Positions 19,098 through 28,045 of a stretch of DNA of 61,703 nt are shown in pieces (position 1 is the first letter of the stretch; the number at the start of each line of letters is the position of its first letter). The stretch comes from Marinobacterium alkalitolerans. GTDB lineage: Bacteria > Pseudomonadota > Gammaproteobacteria > Pseudomonadales > Balneatricaceae. Below the pieces are notes generated by a model. It made no database searches and had not been told where the DNA came from. It worked only from the letters and a program-made list of their open reading frames with translations. A program made the translations under genes and the position numbers. The DNA is taken from assembly GCF_017776525.1 (NCBI RefSeq), contig NZ_JACVEW010000021.1:1-61703 (forward strand). The letters are read 5' to 3'.

Positions 19098-20852
19098 ATG
19101 CTCAACTCCCCCCTTTTCAAGGCCCTGCTGCTCTGGATTGCACTGGGCATAATATCAACCGGCCTGATCACACGGCTGGACTTCACCGCGTTTTCCCGGC
19201 AGCAGCAGAGTCTGCTGAGCACACTGGAACAACAGTTATCGACCAACCTGTCACAGGCCTACCGCCTGCTGGACCATGGCCTGATGCTGACGCGTGAGTA
19301 CCGCGCCCAACCGGACCTGCTGGAACAACACCTGTCCACATTGCCCCCGTTATCTCCGGCGCTCGACTCCCTGTACCTGCTGCAACCGGTCACGGAGCAG
19401 AACCTCGGCTCGTTTGAACGGCAGATGCGGCAACGGATACCCGATTTCCAGCTACAGGGCCTGAGCCCGATGACACCGCCGACACGCACCCGGGACAGCG
19501 GCAACCCGATCTACTACCCCATTATCCTGTCACTGCCGCAGCAGGCACCGGCACGGCTGCCCGTGGGCCTGGACCTGAGCCTGAGCCCCGTTCATCGCAG
19601 TGCCATTCAGGCCAGTCACCATCAGCCCGGACATCACCTGTCACCCCCCTATCAGCTCGAGAGCGGACCGGTCCGGGTCGGGCTCTATGGCCTTGCACCG
19701 GAGCCTCCCGCCCGATTGCTGGCATTCGAGTTGACGCTGTCTAAACTTGCCGGCATTCAAGACCTGCCGGATAACGCCCGACTGACCCTCAGCGGCAATG
19801 AGATCAGCCTGCCGCTGCTGGACGCAGCCGAGACAGCGACGGGCTACCCGTTCAGCCAGTCACTCGATATCGAAGTGGGCACGCATGACTGGGTGCTCAC
19901 GCTGGAACAGCCCTTCGGTTGGCAACAGCTCAGCTGGGGAGCGCTGCTGCTGGCACTGGGGCTTAATACGCTGGGCAGCCTGCTGTTCTTCGCCTGGATC
20001 AAACAGCAGGCCGATACTCGACGCTACCGGCAAGAGAGCCGGGATGTCACAGAGCTGCAGCAGCACCTGCACAAGCGCACGGAAGAACTGCAGTACCAGC
20101 TGCGCGAAAACCAGCACCTGACCCACCGTATTCTGGACATTCAGGAGCGTGAACGACGCCATCTTGCTCAGGAGCTGCATGACGAGCTGGGACAGTGTCT
20201 GACCGCCATTCGAACCGATGCCGGCATGCTGATGCAGGATTACCCGGACAGGGACAGCGCCGCCCATCAGCACGCCGAGAACATCGACAGCATCGCCGGT
20301 CACATTTATGACGTCACCTATGACCTGATGCGCGCCCTGCGTCCGACCCTGCTGGACGATCTGGGGCTGGTGGACGCCCTGCGTGAGCTGGCAGGCAGCG
20401 GACAGATCGAGCGACTCGGCCTGACAGTTGAGCTGGCGCTCAAGGGCCCGCTGAACGACATGGAAGAGCGCTACAACATCACCCTGTACCGGCTGATTCA
20501 GGAGGCCCTGACCAATATCATGCGCCATGCCGACGGCCGACAGGTGCGCATCCGGCTGTACCGACTGGGCGCCGACAGCCTGAATGACCGCATCGAACTG
20601 GACATTGAGGATGATGGTTGCGGATTTGACCCGGAAGATCCAAGCCACAGCCGGCGCTTCGGGCTGCTCGGCATGCAGGCACGGGTGCGTGCTCTGAGTG
20701 GCAGCTTCGACCTGACCAGCCGGCCCGGCGAAGGGACCCGGCTGAAGATCAGGATGCCTCTGGTTGCAGCAGAGGTGCGAGGTGAGGCCAGACCGTCTGC
20801 AACAGGATCGGCTGTGCCTCCGCTGTCGGATGCAGTCCGTCAGCCTGCATGA
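19098..20852 (+). CDS. Orphan sensor histidine kinase (NarX/HisKA_3 type)
   Basis: Membrane sensor kinase of 584 residues. It has one N-terminal membrane helix (about 8-25), a periplasmic domain of roughly 240 residues with no motif I recognise, and a second helix (about 277-297). A coiled coil follows, then the HisKA_3 H-box ERERRHLAQELHDELGQ (phospho-acceptor H361) and a HATPase_c domain (N box EALTNIMRHAD, G box DDGCGFD). The partner of this class is usually a NarL/LuxR-type regulator, but none is adjacent, so signal and target are unknown. The last 34 residues lie beyond the ATPase domain and are encoded antisense to the end of tesA. Confidence 0.85.
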   Translation: MLNSPLFKALLLWIALGIISTGLITRLDFTAFSRQQQSLLSTLEQQLSTNLSQAYRLLDHGLMLTREYRAQPDLLEQHLSTLPPLSPALDSLYLLQPVTEQNLGSFERQMRQRIPDFQLQGLSPMTPPTRTRDSGNPIYYPIILSLPQQAPARLPVGLDLSLSPVHRSAIQASHHQPGHHLSPPYQLESGPVRVGLYGLAPEPPARLLAFELTLSKLAGIQDLPDNARLTLSGNEISLPLLDAAETATGYPFSQSLDIEVGTHDWVLTLEQPFGWQQLSWGALLLALGLNTLGSLLFFAWIKQQADTRRYRQESRDVTELQQHLHKRTEELQYQLRENQHLTHRILDIQERERRHLAQELHDELGQCLTAIRTDAGMLMQDYPDRDSAAHQHAENIDSIAGHIYDVTYDLMRALRPTLLDDLGLVDALRELAGSGQIERLGLTVELALKGPLNDMEERYNITLYRLIQEALTNIMRHADGRQVRIRLYRLGADSLNDRIELDIEDDGCGFDPEDPSHSRRFGLLGMQARVRALSGSFDLTSRPGEGTRLKIRMPLVAAEVRGEARPSATGSAVPPLSDAVRQPA

Positions 20853-21366
20853 AGGCCGGCTTCATGGCCACCCGCTCCAGCAGGAACGGGACCAGTGGCA
20901 GACGATACTGTTGCGACAGATCGGTGTAGATCGAATAGAACCTTTCCGTATATTGCGGTCCATAATTGGGAGGGATACGTACGCCAACAAGAAGTACCTC
21001 GGCACCGGACTGACGGCTGAGTTCGACCATCTGGCTCAGATTCTGGCGCATGATGCTCAAGGGCGTGCCCCTCAGGCCATCATTGGCCCCCAGCTCCAGC
21101 ACGACCAGATCGGGCTGGTAGTCATTGAGCAGGCGCGGGAGACGCTGGAGCCCACCACTGCTGGTCTCGCCACTGATACTGGCATTGATGACCCGGTTGG
21201 CCCAGTCACGCTGCTTGAGTTCCTGCTCCATCAGGCTGACCCACCCCTGTTCAGCGGGAATACCATAGGCCGCAGACAGGCTGTCACCCAGCACCAGGAG
21301 GGTTTTTGCCTGCAGCGGAGAGACCCAGGCCACCAACACGAACAGAATGGAAATCAGGGATCGCAT
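20749..21366 (-). CDS. tesA: Periplasmic multifunctional lysophospholipase/esterase TesA
   Basis: SGNH hydrolase acting as acyl-CoA thioesterase I, protease I and lysophospholipase L1 in the periplasm. The 205 residues have a signal peptide ending about A20. Block I is GDSLS (nucleophile S29), block III is GANDGL, and block V is DGLHP with the catalytic D and H. The start at 21366 overlaps the ybbA start on the other strand in the tetramer CATG. The 3' end overlaps the kinase gene by 104 bases. E. coli has the same divergent tesA/ybbA pair. Confidence 0.95.
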   Translation of the reverse strand: MRSLISILFVLVAWVSPLQAKTLLVLGDSLSAAYGIPAEQGWVSLMEQELKQRDWANRVINASISGETSSGGLQRLPRLLNDYQPDLVVLELGANDGLRGTPLSIMRQNLSQMVELSRQSGAEVLLVGVRIPPNYGPQYTERFYSIYTDLSQQYRLPLVPFLLERVAMKPAFMQADGLHPTAEAQPILLQTVWPHLAPLLQPEAS

Positions 21367-22060
21367 GTCACACCTCAACCATGAAACGTCGCTTATTGAG
21401 GCCCAAGATGTCGCAAAAAGTTTCCGGACACAAGCGGGCCAGGTACAACTCTTTCGTGATCTCGACCTCCGGATAGAGCGTGGCGAGAGTCTGGCGATCA
21501 TCGGCCGCTCCGGAGCCGGCAAGTCAACACTGCTGAGCCTGCTGGCCGGACTGGATACCCCAACCGACGGCCGCATACTGTTTGACGGCCAGTCTCTGGA
21601 CGCACTGGATGACGCGGCCCGTGCCGACCTGCGCCTGAAGCAGATCAGCTTTATCTTCCAGTCCTTTCATCTGCTGCCCGAGCTGAACGCACTGGACAAT
21701 GTGCGGCTGCCGCTGGAGATTCAGGGCCGCCAGGATGCCGACCAACAGGCACGCCACTGGCTTGAACAGGTGGGACTGGGCGACCGGCTGGACCACTACC
21801 CGGCCCAGCTCTCCGGCGGCGAGCAGCAGCGCGTGGCCATCGCCCGCGCCTTCGCCACCGAACCCAAGGTGCTGTTTGCCGACGAGCCGACGGGAAACCT
21901 GGATGACGACACCGGGCATCAGATTATTGAACAGCTGTTTCGCCTCAACGCCGAGGCCGACACCACGCTGGTACTGATTACCCATGACAGCGACCTGGCG
22001 GCACGCTGTGCGCGCCGACTGCACCTGCATAACGGGCGGCTGGAGGAGGTTGCGGCATGA
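21365..22060 (+). CDS. ybbA: ABC transporter ATP-binding protein YbbA
   Basis: ATPase of the MacB/LolD class that pairs with the FtsX-like permease encoded next. I use ATG 21365 (231 residues); AGGGA lies four bases upstream, inside tesA. An in-frame ATG at 21347 is possible. Walker A is GRSGAGKST, the signature [14 protein letters not shown], Walker B VLFADEPT and the H-loop ITHDS. It overlaps ybbP by four bases (ATGA). Such pairs are mechanotransmission machines rather than classic importers; the substrate here is unknown. Confidence 0.93.
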   Translation: MSHLNHETSLIEAQDVAKSFRTQAGQVQLFRDLDLRIERGESLAIIGRSGAGKSTLLSLLAGLDTPTDGRILFDGQSLDALDDAARADLRLKQISFIFQSFHLLPELNALDNVRLPLEIQGRQDADQQARHWLEQVGLGDRLDHYPAQLSGGEQQRVAIARAFATEPKVLFADEPTGNLDDDTGHQIIEQLFRLNAEADTTLVLITHDSDLAARCARRLHLHNGRLEEVAA

Positions 22061-24519
22061 CGTTACTGACCCGTCTGGCCGCCCGGCAGCTGTGGGCACA
22101 GCTGCGAACGACCGAATGGCGCGCCCTGCTTCTGGCCAGCTGGATCGCCATTGCGCTGACCACCCTGCTGGCGGTACTGGGTGACCGCATGGAGCGGGGT
22201 CTGTTGCGCGAAAGCGCGGCGCTGCTGGGAGCCGATCTGGTCCTCAGCAGCAGCCGTCCGCTGCCGGCGGATCGGCTGGCGTCACTGCCGCTGGAGCAGA
22301 TACGGCATACCCGTGTAATTCAGTTCCCCAGCATGGTCGGTCAGGGCGACAACCTGATGCTGGTGTCGGTCCGCGTTCTGCAATCGCCCTACCCGCTGCG
22401 AGGTGAGCTGGTCACCGAGCCTCCCGGCGAAGGCATCCCCACTCCCGGTGAAGTCTGGGCCGAGCCCCGGGTTCTGACGCAACTGGAGTTGAGCCTCGGG
22501 GATAGCCTCGAGTTCGGCTATCAGCCGCTCACTCTGAGCCGCGAACTGCTGGCATCGCCGGATCGCGGCACCGGCTTCCGCAGCTTCAGCCCGCACATTC
22601 TGGTCAACGCCGAAGATCTTGAGGCCAGCGGCGTGCTCACCCCCGGCAGCCGCGCCAATTACCGTATCCTGCTTTCCGGGCCTGCCGAAGCCATTACACA
22701 ACTGGATCAGGCCCTGCGTCCGACACTGGCTGACCATGAACGCATCCATGCGCTCAGCAAGGACCAGCCTCTGACCGGCAACGCGCTGGGCAATGCGCTG
22801 AGCTACCTCAAGCTCAGTGCCCTCATCGCGCTGCTGCTGTCAGCCCTGACCATCGTGCTGGCCCTGCGCCGTTTCAGTCTGGGCCAGCACACACGTAGTG
22901 CGCTGCTGCTGAATCTGGGGTTAAGGCCCGGCCAGCTGGTGCGTGTCTATCTCTACCAGCTGTTGCTGGCCTGGCTGCTCACGGCCTCGGCGGGCCTGTT
23001 GACCGGTTTGGCACTGGAAACCGCCGTCTACCAGTGGCTGTCCGAGCTGCTGCCCCAGGCTCTGCCCCCGGCCCACTGGGCACGCTGGTTCAGCGGCCCT
23101 GCACTGGGGCTGGCACTGTTGATGCTGCTGGGTCTGCCCCCCATTCTGCAACTGGCCCGTATTCCCGTTGCACACCTGCTGCGTGGCGACGCCCCGCCAC
23201 GAGACCGCACTGCCATGCTGCTGCAGGGCTGTTCACTGATCCTGCTGGCAGCCACCCTGCTGGCGTTTCTGCAGGCACCGCTGGCGGCACTGGGGCTGCT
23301 GGCCTTCCTGCTGCTGGGAGGCGCCCTGTTCGGCTGGCTGGCCCAGGCCGGCCTGCAGCTCTGTGCCCGCCCGCTCGCCCGGCGCCTTCTGCTGGGGCGT
23401 CTGCTGCTGATGCGGCTGCGCCAGCAGCGCCAGTGGCACCGGCTGCAGGCCGCCGTAGTGGTGATGCTGCTCACCCTGCTGAGCGTGGTCTGGATCAGCC
23501 GATCCGACCTGATCGAACAGTGGCAGGCGCAGTTCCCCAGTGACACGCCCAACTATTTCCTGATCAATATACAGCCCTGGCAGAAACAGGATGTGGACCA
23601 GTTCTTTGCCGAGCGTAATCTGGATACCGAACTCTACCCCATGATCCGAGGGCGCCTGACCCGCCTCAACGGTGATCCGATCAAACCTCAGCTGTCACCT
23701 GAGCAGCAGGACCACAACACCCTCAGGCGTGAGCTCAACCTGAGCTGGCGTGCCGAGCAACCGGCGCATAACCCGCTGGTTGCAGGCGAGTGGTGGCAAC
23801 CCGGTGATACCAGCGCCATCTCCATCGAACAGGAGATGGCCCAAGAGCTGGGGCTGGCCATGGGGGACCGTCTGGGATTCGACGTGGGCGGGGTGCAGGT
23901 TGAAGGTGAGATCCGCAACATCCGCGAAGTGGTCTGGACCTCTTTCCGGCCCAACTTCTACATCATCTTCAGCCCGGAAGCACTGCAGAATGCCCCGGCG
24001 ACCTGGATTACCAGCTTCTACCTGACACCGGAGCAGCGCAGCCTGAGCCGCGAGCTGCTGCAGCAGTTCCCGTCACTGACGCTGATCGACATCGACCAGA
24101 TTCTGACCCAGCTGGCAGGCTGGCTGCAGCGCCTGGGCGACAGCTCCGCCCTGATTCTGGCCCTGAGCCTGGGCTGTGGGCTGATGCTGCTCAGCGTGAC
24201 CCTGCTGCAGGCACTGGAGCAGCGGCGATTTGAAAGCGCCCTGTTGCAAACGCTCGGGGTGACAGCCGATCAGGCACGCCGGCTGGATTTGCTGGAGTTT
24301 CTGCTGATCGGTCTGGTCTGTGGTGTGCTGGCGAGTGCCGGTGCCGAGAGCGTGCTGGCCATGCTGCACCAGTGGCTGCTTGATATCCCGCCACGCCTGC
24401 ATCTGACGCTCTGGCTGGTACTGCCGCCGACCGCCGCGCTCATCTTCCTGCTGATCGGCTGGCTGATTCGGCGCCCTTTGCGTCTGGAGCAGTGTTATCG
24501 GTTGTTGCGCGCCGGCTAG
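22057..24519 (+). CDS. ybbP: FtsX-like ABC permease YbbP
   Basis: Large inner-membrane permease of 820 residues. It has an N-terminal helix (about 25-42), a periplasmic domain, a central set of membrane helices (about 245-460), a second periplasmic domain (about 470-670, RIRNIREVVWTSFRPNFYIIFSPE) and three C-terminal helices. This is the duplicated FtsX architecture of YbbP. It works with YbbA and is probably functionally tied to TesA, which is encoded divergently in many proteobacteria; envelope lipid or lysophospholipid handling is a reasonable inference. No terminator is visible directly after it. Confidence 0.92.
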   Translation: MTLLTRLAARQLWAQLRTTEWRALLLASWIAIALTTLLAVLGDRMERGLLRESAALLGADLVLSSSRPLPADRLASLPLEQIRHTRVIQFPSMVGQGDNLMLVSVRVLQSPYPLRGELVTEPPGEGIPTPGEVWAEPRVLTQLELSLGDSLEFGYQPLTLSRELLASPDRGTGFRSFSPHILVNAEDLEASGVLTPGSRANYRILLSGPAEAITQLDQALRPTLADHERIHALSKDQPLTGNALGNALSYLKLSALIALLLSALTIVLALRRFSLGQHTRSALLLNLGLRPGQLVRVYLYQLLLAWLLTASAGLLTGLALETAVYQWLSELLPQALPPAHWARWFSGPALGLALLMLLGLPPILQLARIPVAHLLRGDAPPRDRTAMLLQGCSLILLAATLLAFLQAPLAALGLLAFLLLGGALFGWLAQAGLQLCARPLARRLLLGRLLLMRLRQQRQWHRLQAAVVVMLLTLLSVVWISRSDLIEQWQAQFPSDTPNYFLINIQPWQKQDVDQFFAERNLDTELYPMIRGRLTRLNGDPIKPQLSPEQQDHNTLRRELNLSWRAEQPAHNPLVAGEWWQPGDTSAISIEQEMAQELGLAMGDRLGFDVGGVQVEGEIRNIREVVWTSFRPNFYIIFSPEALQNAPATWITSFYLTPEQRSLSRELLQQFPSLTLIDIDQILTQLAGWLQRLGDSSALILALSLGCGLMLLSVTLLQALEQRRFESALLQTLGVTADQARRLDLLEFLLIGLVCGVLASAGAESVLAMLHQWLLDIPPRLHLTLWLVLPPTAALIFLLIGWLIRRPLRLEQCYRLLRAG

Positions 24520-24585
24520 GCGCGCATAACCTTATAAAAAGTACGTGTTTATTACGTCTGGCTATAAAAACACCAGCCTTTTAGC

Positions 24586-24591
24586 TATAAT
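24586..24591 (+). promoter_or_regulatory. -10 element upstream of the 41-residue peptide gene
   Basis: A perfect TATAAT in an AT-rich stretch, 55 bases before the small ORF. No good -35 lies 17 bases upstream (TATAAA). It suggests the small gene is transcribed independently of ybbP. Confidence 0.5.
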
Positions 24592-24645
24592 CGCCCGCCG
24601 CTATGCTGATTAACAACTAGACAGTTCTATATGCGAGGGTGAAAA

Positions 24646-24771
24646 ATGGCTCATCATGACGAAAACTTCCGCGATCCTGCAGGCTTTGGCTGGATTATCA
24701 TCAATCTGGCAGCGCTGCTGTGGATCACCATGCCGGTCAGCATTGCACTGACCAAAGTGGTCCAGTGGTAA
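24646..24771 (+). CDS. Small single-span membrane protein (41 aa)
   Basis: Unrecognised 41-residue protein. A polar, His/Asp-rich N-terminus (MAHHDENFRDPAGFG) is followed by one hydrophobic helix (WIIINLAALLWITMPVSIAL) and a short tail ending TKVVQW. The ribosome site GAGGG sits six bases before the ATG and a TATAAT lies upstream, so this looks like a real gene although it is very short. It resembles the accessory subunits of respiratory or light-driven complexes in size and form, but I cannot assign it to CydX, CcoQ or any named family. Confidence 0.7.
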   Translation: MAHHDENFRDPAGFGWIIINLAALLWITMPVSIALTKVVQW

Positions 24772-24775
24772 ACCG

Positions 24776-24880
24776 ATGCGGATCCCGGTGTCACCCGTTC
24801 ACGGCGTACAGCGGATGAACAGGCACACCAAACAGGCCTCAGCGCTACACCAATGGTTTGAGGCACGCGCAGAGGCCTGA
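24776..24880 (+). CDS. Possible second small ORF (34 aa)
   Basis: Begins four bases after the stop of the 41-residue gene and codes for a basic soluble peptide starting MRIPVSPVHGVQRMNR. No convincing ribosome site exists. It may be chance, or translated by coupling. I recognise no family. Confidence 0.2.
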   Translation: MRIPVSPVHGVQRMNRHTKQASALHQWFEARAEA

Positions 24881-24915
24881 GCCCCCACACTCCCGCCGGC
24901 TGCCATATCAACCTC

Positions 24916-24937
24916 GAAAACGGCAGATCAGCTGCCA
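24916..24937 (-). terminator. Probable rpiA terminator
   Basis: On the minus strand GGCAG-CTGAT-CTGCC is followed by GTTTTCG. The stem is short and the U-tract modest. Position, about 75 bases after the rpiA stop, is suitable. Confidence 0.4.
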
Positions 24938-25010
24938 CTGGCGCCTGTCAGGTGCATGGACTGGCCGCCACCGCCGACACATCGACAGCTGACGGCGAGA
25001 CATCCGATAC

Positions 25011-25685
25011 TCAGGCGTGACGGATGGTTTGCACCCCTTCCGGCGTACCCATCAGAATGATATCCGCACCGCGACGGGCAAAAAGTCCGTTGGTGACCAC
25101 CCCGACAATATTGTTCAACTGAGCTTCCAGCGCCTTGGGATCCAGCACTTCCAGATCGTGCAGGTCCAGAATGATGTTGCCGTTATCGGTCACGAACCCT
25201 TCACGGTACTGCGGCTGACCGCCCAGTGCCGCCAGCTGACGGCCCACGTAAGATCGCGCCATCGGAATCACCTCCACCGGCAGCGGAAAGGCGCCCAGCA
25301 GGTCTACCTGCTTGGACTGGTCCACGATGCAGACGAACTCTTTCGCCACGGCTGCCACGATCTTCTCACGGGTGAGCGCGCCGCCCCCGCCCTTGACCAG
25401 ATTCAGGTACGGGTCAAACTCGTCGGCCCCGTCGATATAGAACTCCATCTGGCTGACCGAATTGAGATCATACACCTCGATACCATGATCACGCAGGCGC
25501 TGTGCCGTAGCTTCGGAGCTGGCGACTGCACCGGCAAAGCGATGTTTGATCTTCGCCAGCGCATCGATAAAACAGTTGGCGGTCGAGCCGGTGCCGACGC
25601 CGATAATGCTGTCGTCTTCGAGGCGGCCCTGAATATGGTCGACGGCAGCCTGTGCAACCGCCTGTTTCATCTCGTCTTGTGTCAT
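25011..25685 (-). CDS. rpiA: Ribose-5-phosphate isomerase A
   Basis: Interconverts ribose-5-phosphate and ribulose-5-phosphate in the pentose phosphate pathway. The 224 residues show the substrate loop [15 protein letters not shown], the active-site segment [24 protein letters not shown] (about 84-107, with the catalytic Glu and Lys) and GNIILD near the end. The start at 25685 (MTQDEMKQ) fits the family. It diverges from ilvA, as in Pseudomonas and E. coli relatives. Confidence 0.97.
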   Translation of the reverse strand: MTQDEMKQAVAQAAVDHIQGRLEDDSIIGVGTGSTANCFIDALAKIKHRFAGAVASSEATAQRLRDHGIEVYDLNSVSQMEFYIDGADEFDPYLNLVKGGGGALTREKIVAAVAKEFVCIVDQSKQVDLLGAFPLPVEVIPMARSYVGRQLAALGGQPQYREGFVTDNGNIILDLHDLEVLDPKALEAQLNNIVGVVTNGLFARRGADIILMGTPEGVQTIRHA

Positions 25686-25826
25686 GGTTGTGCCCGTTAC
25701 TGATTCAAACTGTACGGCAATTATACGCAACCCGCCGTTGCCCTTGTAGACGCTGACAGGTCGAGCCGATACCATTTGCCGATACTTTGGTCACCATGAC
25801 CCTACCAAGAGTCAGATACCTGTCCT

Positions 25827-27344
25827 ATGCCACATCGATACATCAAAAAGATCCTGGAAGCGCGGGTCTACGACGCCGCTGTCGAAACCCCGCTGGACGA
25901 GGCCCGCGGCCTGACCGAGCGACTGGGCAACCGCGTACTGCTCAAGCGCGAAGACGAGCAGCCGGTCTACTCCTTCAAGGTCCGCGGTGCCTACAACAAG
26001 ATTGCACAGCTGACGGAAGAAGAAAAAGCGCGCGGCGTGATTACCGCCTCGGCCGGCAACCACGCTCAGGGCGTTGCCCTGTCGGCCCGCCTGCTGGGCA
26101 TCAAGGCCACCATCGTGATGCCGAAAACCACGCCGGACGTGAAGGTCAACAACGTCAAGCGTCTGGGCGGCAAGGCCGTGCTGATCGGCGACGCCTTTGA
26201 CGATGCCCGCCGCCATTCGGAAAAGCTGATGCAGGAAAAGGGGATGGTCTACGTCCACCCTTATGACGACCCGGACGTCATCGCCGGCCAGGGCACCATC
26301 GGCATGGAGATCCTGCGCCAGGAAAGCGGTCACATCGACGCCATTTTCGTCCCGGTTGGCGGCGGTGGTTTGATCGCCGGTGTCGCGGCTTACGTGAAAT
26401 ACCTGCGTCCGGAAACCAAAGTGATCGGTGTGGAATATGCCGACTCGGCCTGCCTCGCACTGGCAAAGCAGGAGGGCTACCGGGCCGTACTGGACCAGGT
26501 CGGCCTCTTTGCCGATGGGGTTGCCGTGGCACAGATCGGCGAGAACACCTGGGAGATCTGCAAGGATTTCGTGGACGAAGTGATCACCGTCTCCACCGAC
26601 GAGATCTGCGCCGCCATCAAGGACATCTTTGATGATACCCGCTCCGTCACCGAGCCGGCCGGTGCACTGGCCGTGGCCGGTCTGAAAAAATACGTTGCCC
26701 GCGAAGGCTGCAGCGACCAGACCCTGATCGCCATCAATTCCGGCGCCAATGTCAACTTCGACCGCCTGCGCCATATTGCCGAGCGTTCCGAGCTGGGCGA
26801 GCAGCGTGAAGCGATCATCGCGGCCAAGATTCCGGAAAAACCGGGCAGCTTCAAGCAGTTCTGCAAGGTGCTGGGCAAGCGCAACATCACCGAGTTCAAC
26901 TACCGCTACAGTGACGATGACCAGGCGATCGTGTTCGCCGGCGTTCAGATCCGCCCCAACAACGGTGGCCGCGAGGAGCTGTTGTCCGAGCTGCACGAGC
27001 ACCTGGATGAGGTGGTCGATCTGACCAATGACGAAACGGCCAAGCTGCACGTGCGCTATATGGTGGGCGGTCACGCACCGGCCAGCGTCGACAACGAGGT
27101 GGTCTACCGCTTCGAGTTCCCGGAGCGTCCGGGGGCCCTGATGAAGTTCCTGAACCGACTGGGCGGGCGCTGGAACATCTCCATGTTCCACTACCGTAAC
27201 CACGGTGCCGCCTACGGGCGCGTGCTGGTCGGCATGCAGGTGCCGGAAGACGAGCGCAGCCAGGTCATCCAGTTCCTGGAAGAGATCGGTTACACCTATT
27301 ACGAAGAAACCGACAACCCTGCCTACAAGCTGTTTCTGGGCTAA
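25827..27344 (+). CDS. ilvA: Threonine dehydratase, biosynthetic
   Basis: PLP enzyme that deaminates threonine to 2-oxobutyrate, the first step toward isoleucine. The 505 residues have the PLP lysine K51 in SFKVRGAYNK, the phosphate-binding glycine loop PVGGGGLIAG and two C-terminal ACT-like regulatory domains (about 330-500). The full length marks the isoleucine-inhibited anabolic form rather than the catabolic TdcB. No leader peptide or attenuator is evident in the 141-base gap to rpiA. Confidence 0.97.
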   Translation: MPHRYIKKILEARVYDAAVETPLDEARGLTERLGNRVLLKREDEQPVYSFKVRGAYNKIAQLTEEEKARGVITASAGNHAQGVALSARLLGIKATIVMPKTTPDVKVNNVKRLGGKAVLIGDAFDDARRHSEKLMQEKGMVYVHPYDDPDVIAGQGTIGMEILRQESGHIDAIFVPVGGGGLIAGVAAYVKYLRPETKVIGVEYADSACLALAKQEGYRAVLDQVGLFADGVAVAQIGENTWEICKDFVDEVITVSTDEICAAIKDIFDDTRSVTEPAGALAVAGLKKYVAREGCSDQTLIAINSGANVNFDRLRHIAERSELGEQREAIIAAKIPEKPGSFKQFCKVLGKRNITEFNYRYSDDDQAIVFAGVQIRPNNGGREELLSELHEHLDEVVDLTNDETAKLHVRYMVGGHAPASVDNEVVYRFEFPERPGALMKFLNRLGGRWNISMFHYRNHGAAYGRVLVGMQVPEDERSQVIQFLEEIGYTYYEETDNPAYKLFLG

Positions 27345-27360
27345 GCGCCCCTGCCGAAAC

Positions 27361-27388
27361 GAAAAGGGCCACCCTGTGGGTGGCCCTG
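27361..27388 (-). terminator. Terminator between ilvA and the downstream membrane gene
   Basis: Ten-base stem AGGGCCACCC/GGGTGGCCCT with loop TGT. The T-rich side is on the minus strand (TTTTCGTTTCGG), so it mainly ends the membrane-protein gene, and it may also stop ilvA. Confidence 0.75.
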
Positions 27389-27395
27389 ATCAGGC

Positions 27396-27908
27396 TCAGC
27401 GCGGACTGTCCGGCGTCTCGGGTGAATACTGAAAATCGGCCCGTGTCAGCGCCTGCAGCGTAAACAGAGCCAGCGAGATGATCCCCCAGCTCAGGCCCAG
27501 CACGACCCCGGCATCCACAATGCCGCGCCAGGGCTGCTCCAGCAGTCGCACCAGCAAGACCAGTCCCACAATCCCCAGTGTCAGGCAGATGGTGACGATC
27601 TGACGCCGCTTTTGCGCATGGAAAAAGCCCATGCAGAACACCGGTGCCAGCAGTGCCCGCAAGGGCGTGACATTCTGTTTCAGGTAACGGATACGCGCCG
27701 CCACCCGGGGCGAAAAGTTCTGCTGAAACCCGCGATAGCCTTCCGCAAACCCCATGAACCCCAGACAGGCTGCCAGCGCCAGCCAGTGATACCACTCAAA
27801 ACTGCCCAACGGCATCTCCAGTGCCATGCTGCCCAGACGGTAAATGGCACTGGAAAACAGCAGGCAAATGCCAATGAACCCCCAGAGGGCGGCAATGACT
27901 CCGAGCAT
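27396..27908 (-). CDS. Uncharacterised four-helix membrane protein
   Basis: I do not recognise a named family. The 170 residues form about four membrane segments: MLGVIAALWGFIGICLLFSS, WLALAACLGFMGFAEG, VTICLTLGIVGLVLLVRLL and VVLGLSWGIISLALFTLQAL. Between helices two and three is a basic loop with FFHAQKRR. The start at ATG 27908 has GAGAA seven bases upstream; an ATG at 27944 would add 12 basic residues. It stands alone between terminators. Confidence 0.7.
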   Translation of the reverse strand: MLGVIAALWGFIGICLLFSSAIYRLGSMALEMPLGSFEWYHWLALAACLGFMGFAEGYRGFQQNFSPRVAARIRYLKQNVTPLRALLAPVFCMGFFHAQKRRQIVTICLTLGIVGLVLLVRLLEQPWRGIVDAGVVLGLSWGIISLALFTLQALTRADFQYSPETPDSPR

Positions 27909-27965
27909 AATAATTCTCAATCGGGTTACACAAAGAGCGCGCATTATAGCGCCAATCGCCGGACA

Positions 27966-27996
27966 TAAAAAAACCGCCACCCGAAGGCAGCGGTCA
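27966..27996 (-). terminator. dctPQM operon terminator
   Basis: On the minus strand a nine-pair stem (ACCGCTGCC with GGTGGCGGT, two G-U pairs) closes on a TTCG tetraloop and is followed by seven Us. It lies 50 bases after the dctM stop. Confidence 0.85.
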
Positions 27997-28045
27997 AAAC
28001 CCATGTCATCATTCTGATGCTATAGGCAGAATCTCCCGTTTTGGA

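Noticed and set aside
25812-27203. 463-codon open frame antisense to ilvA, and similar long antisense frames over pyk (36850-38346), dctB (34571-36532), spoT (51122-52423), ubiD (6838-8457) and pckA (13438-14652)
   Set aside because: Each lies wholly or almost wholly over an unmistakable gene and shows no family motif. Long antisense frames are expected from the third-position GC bias of this genome.
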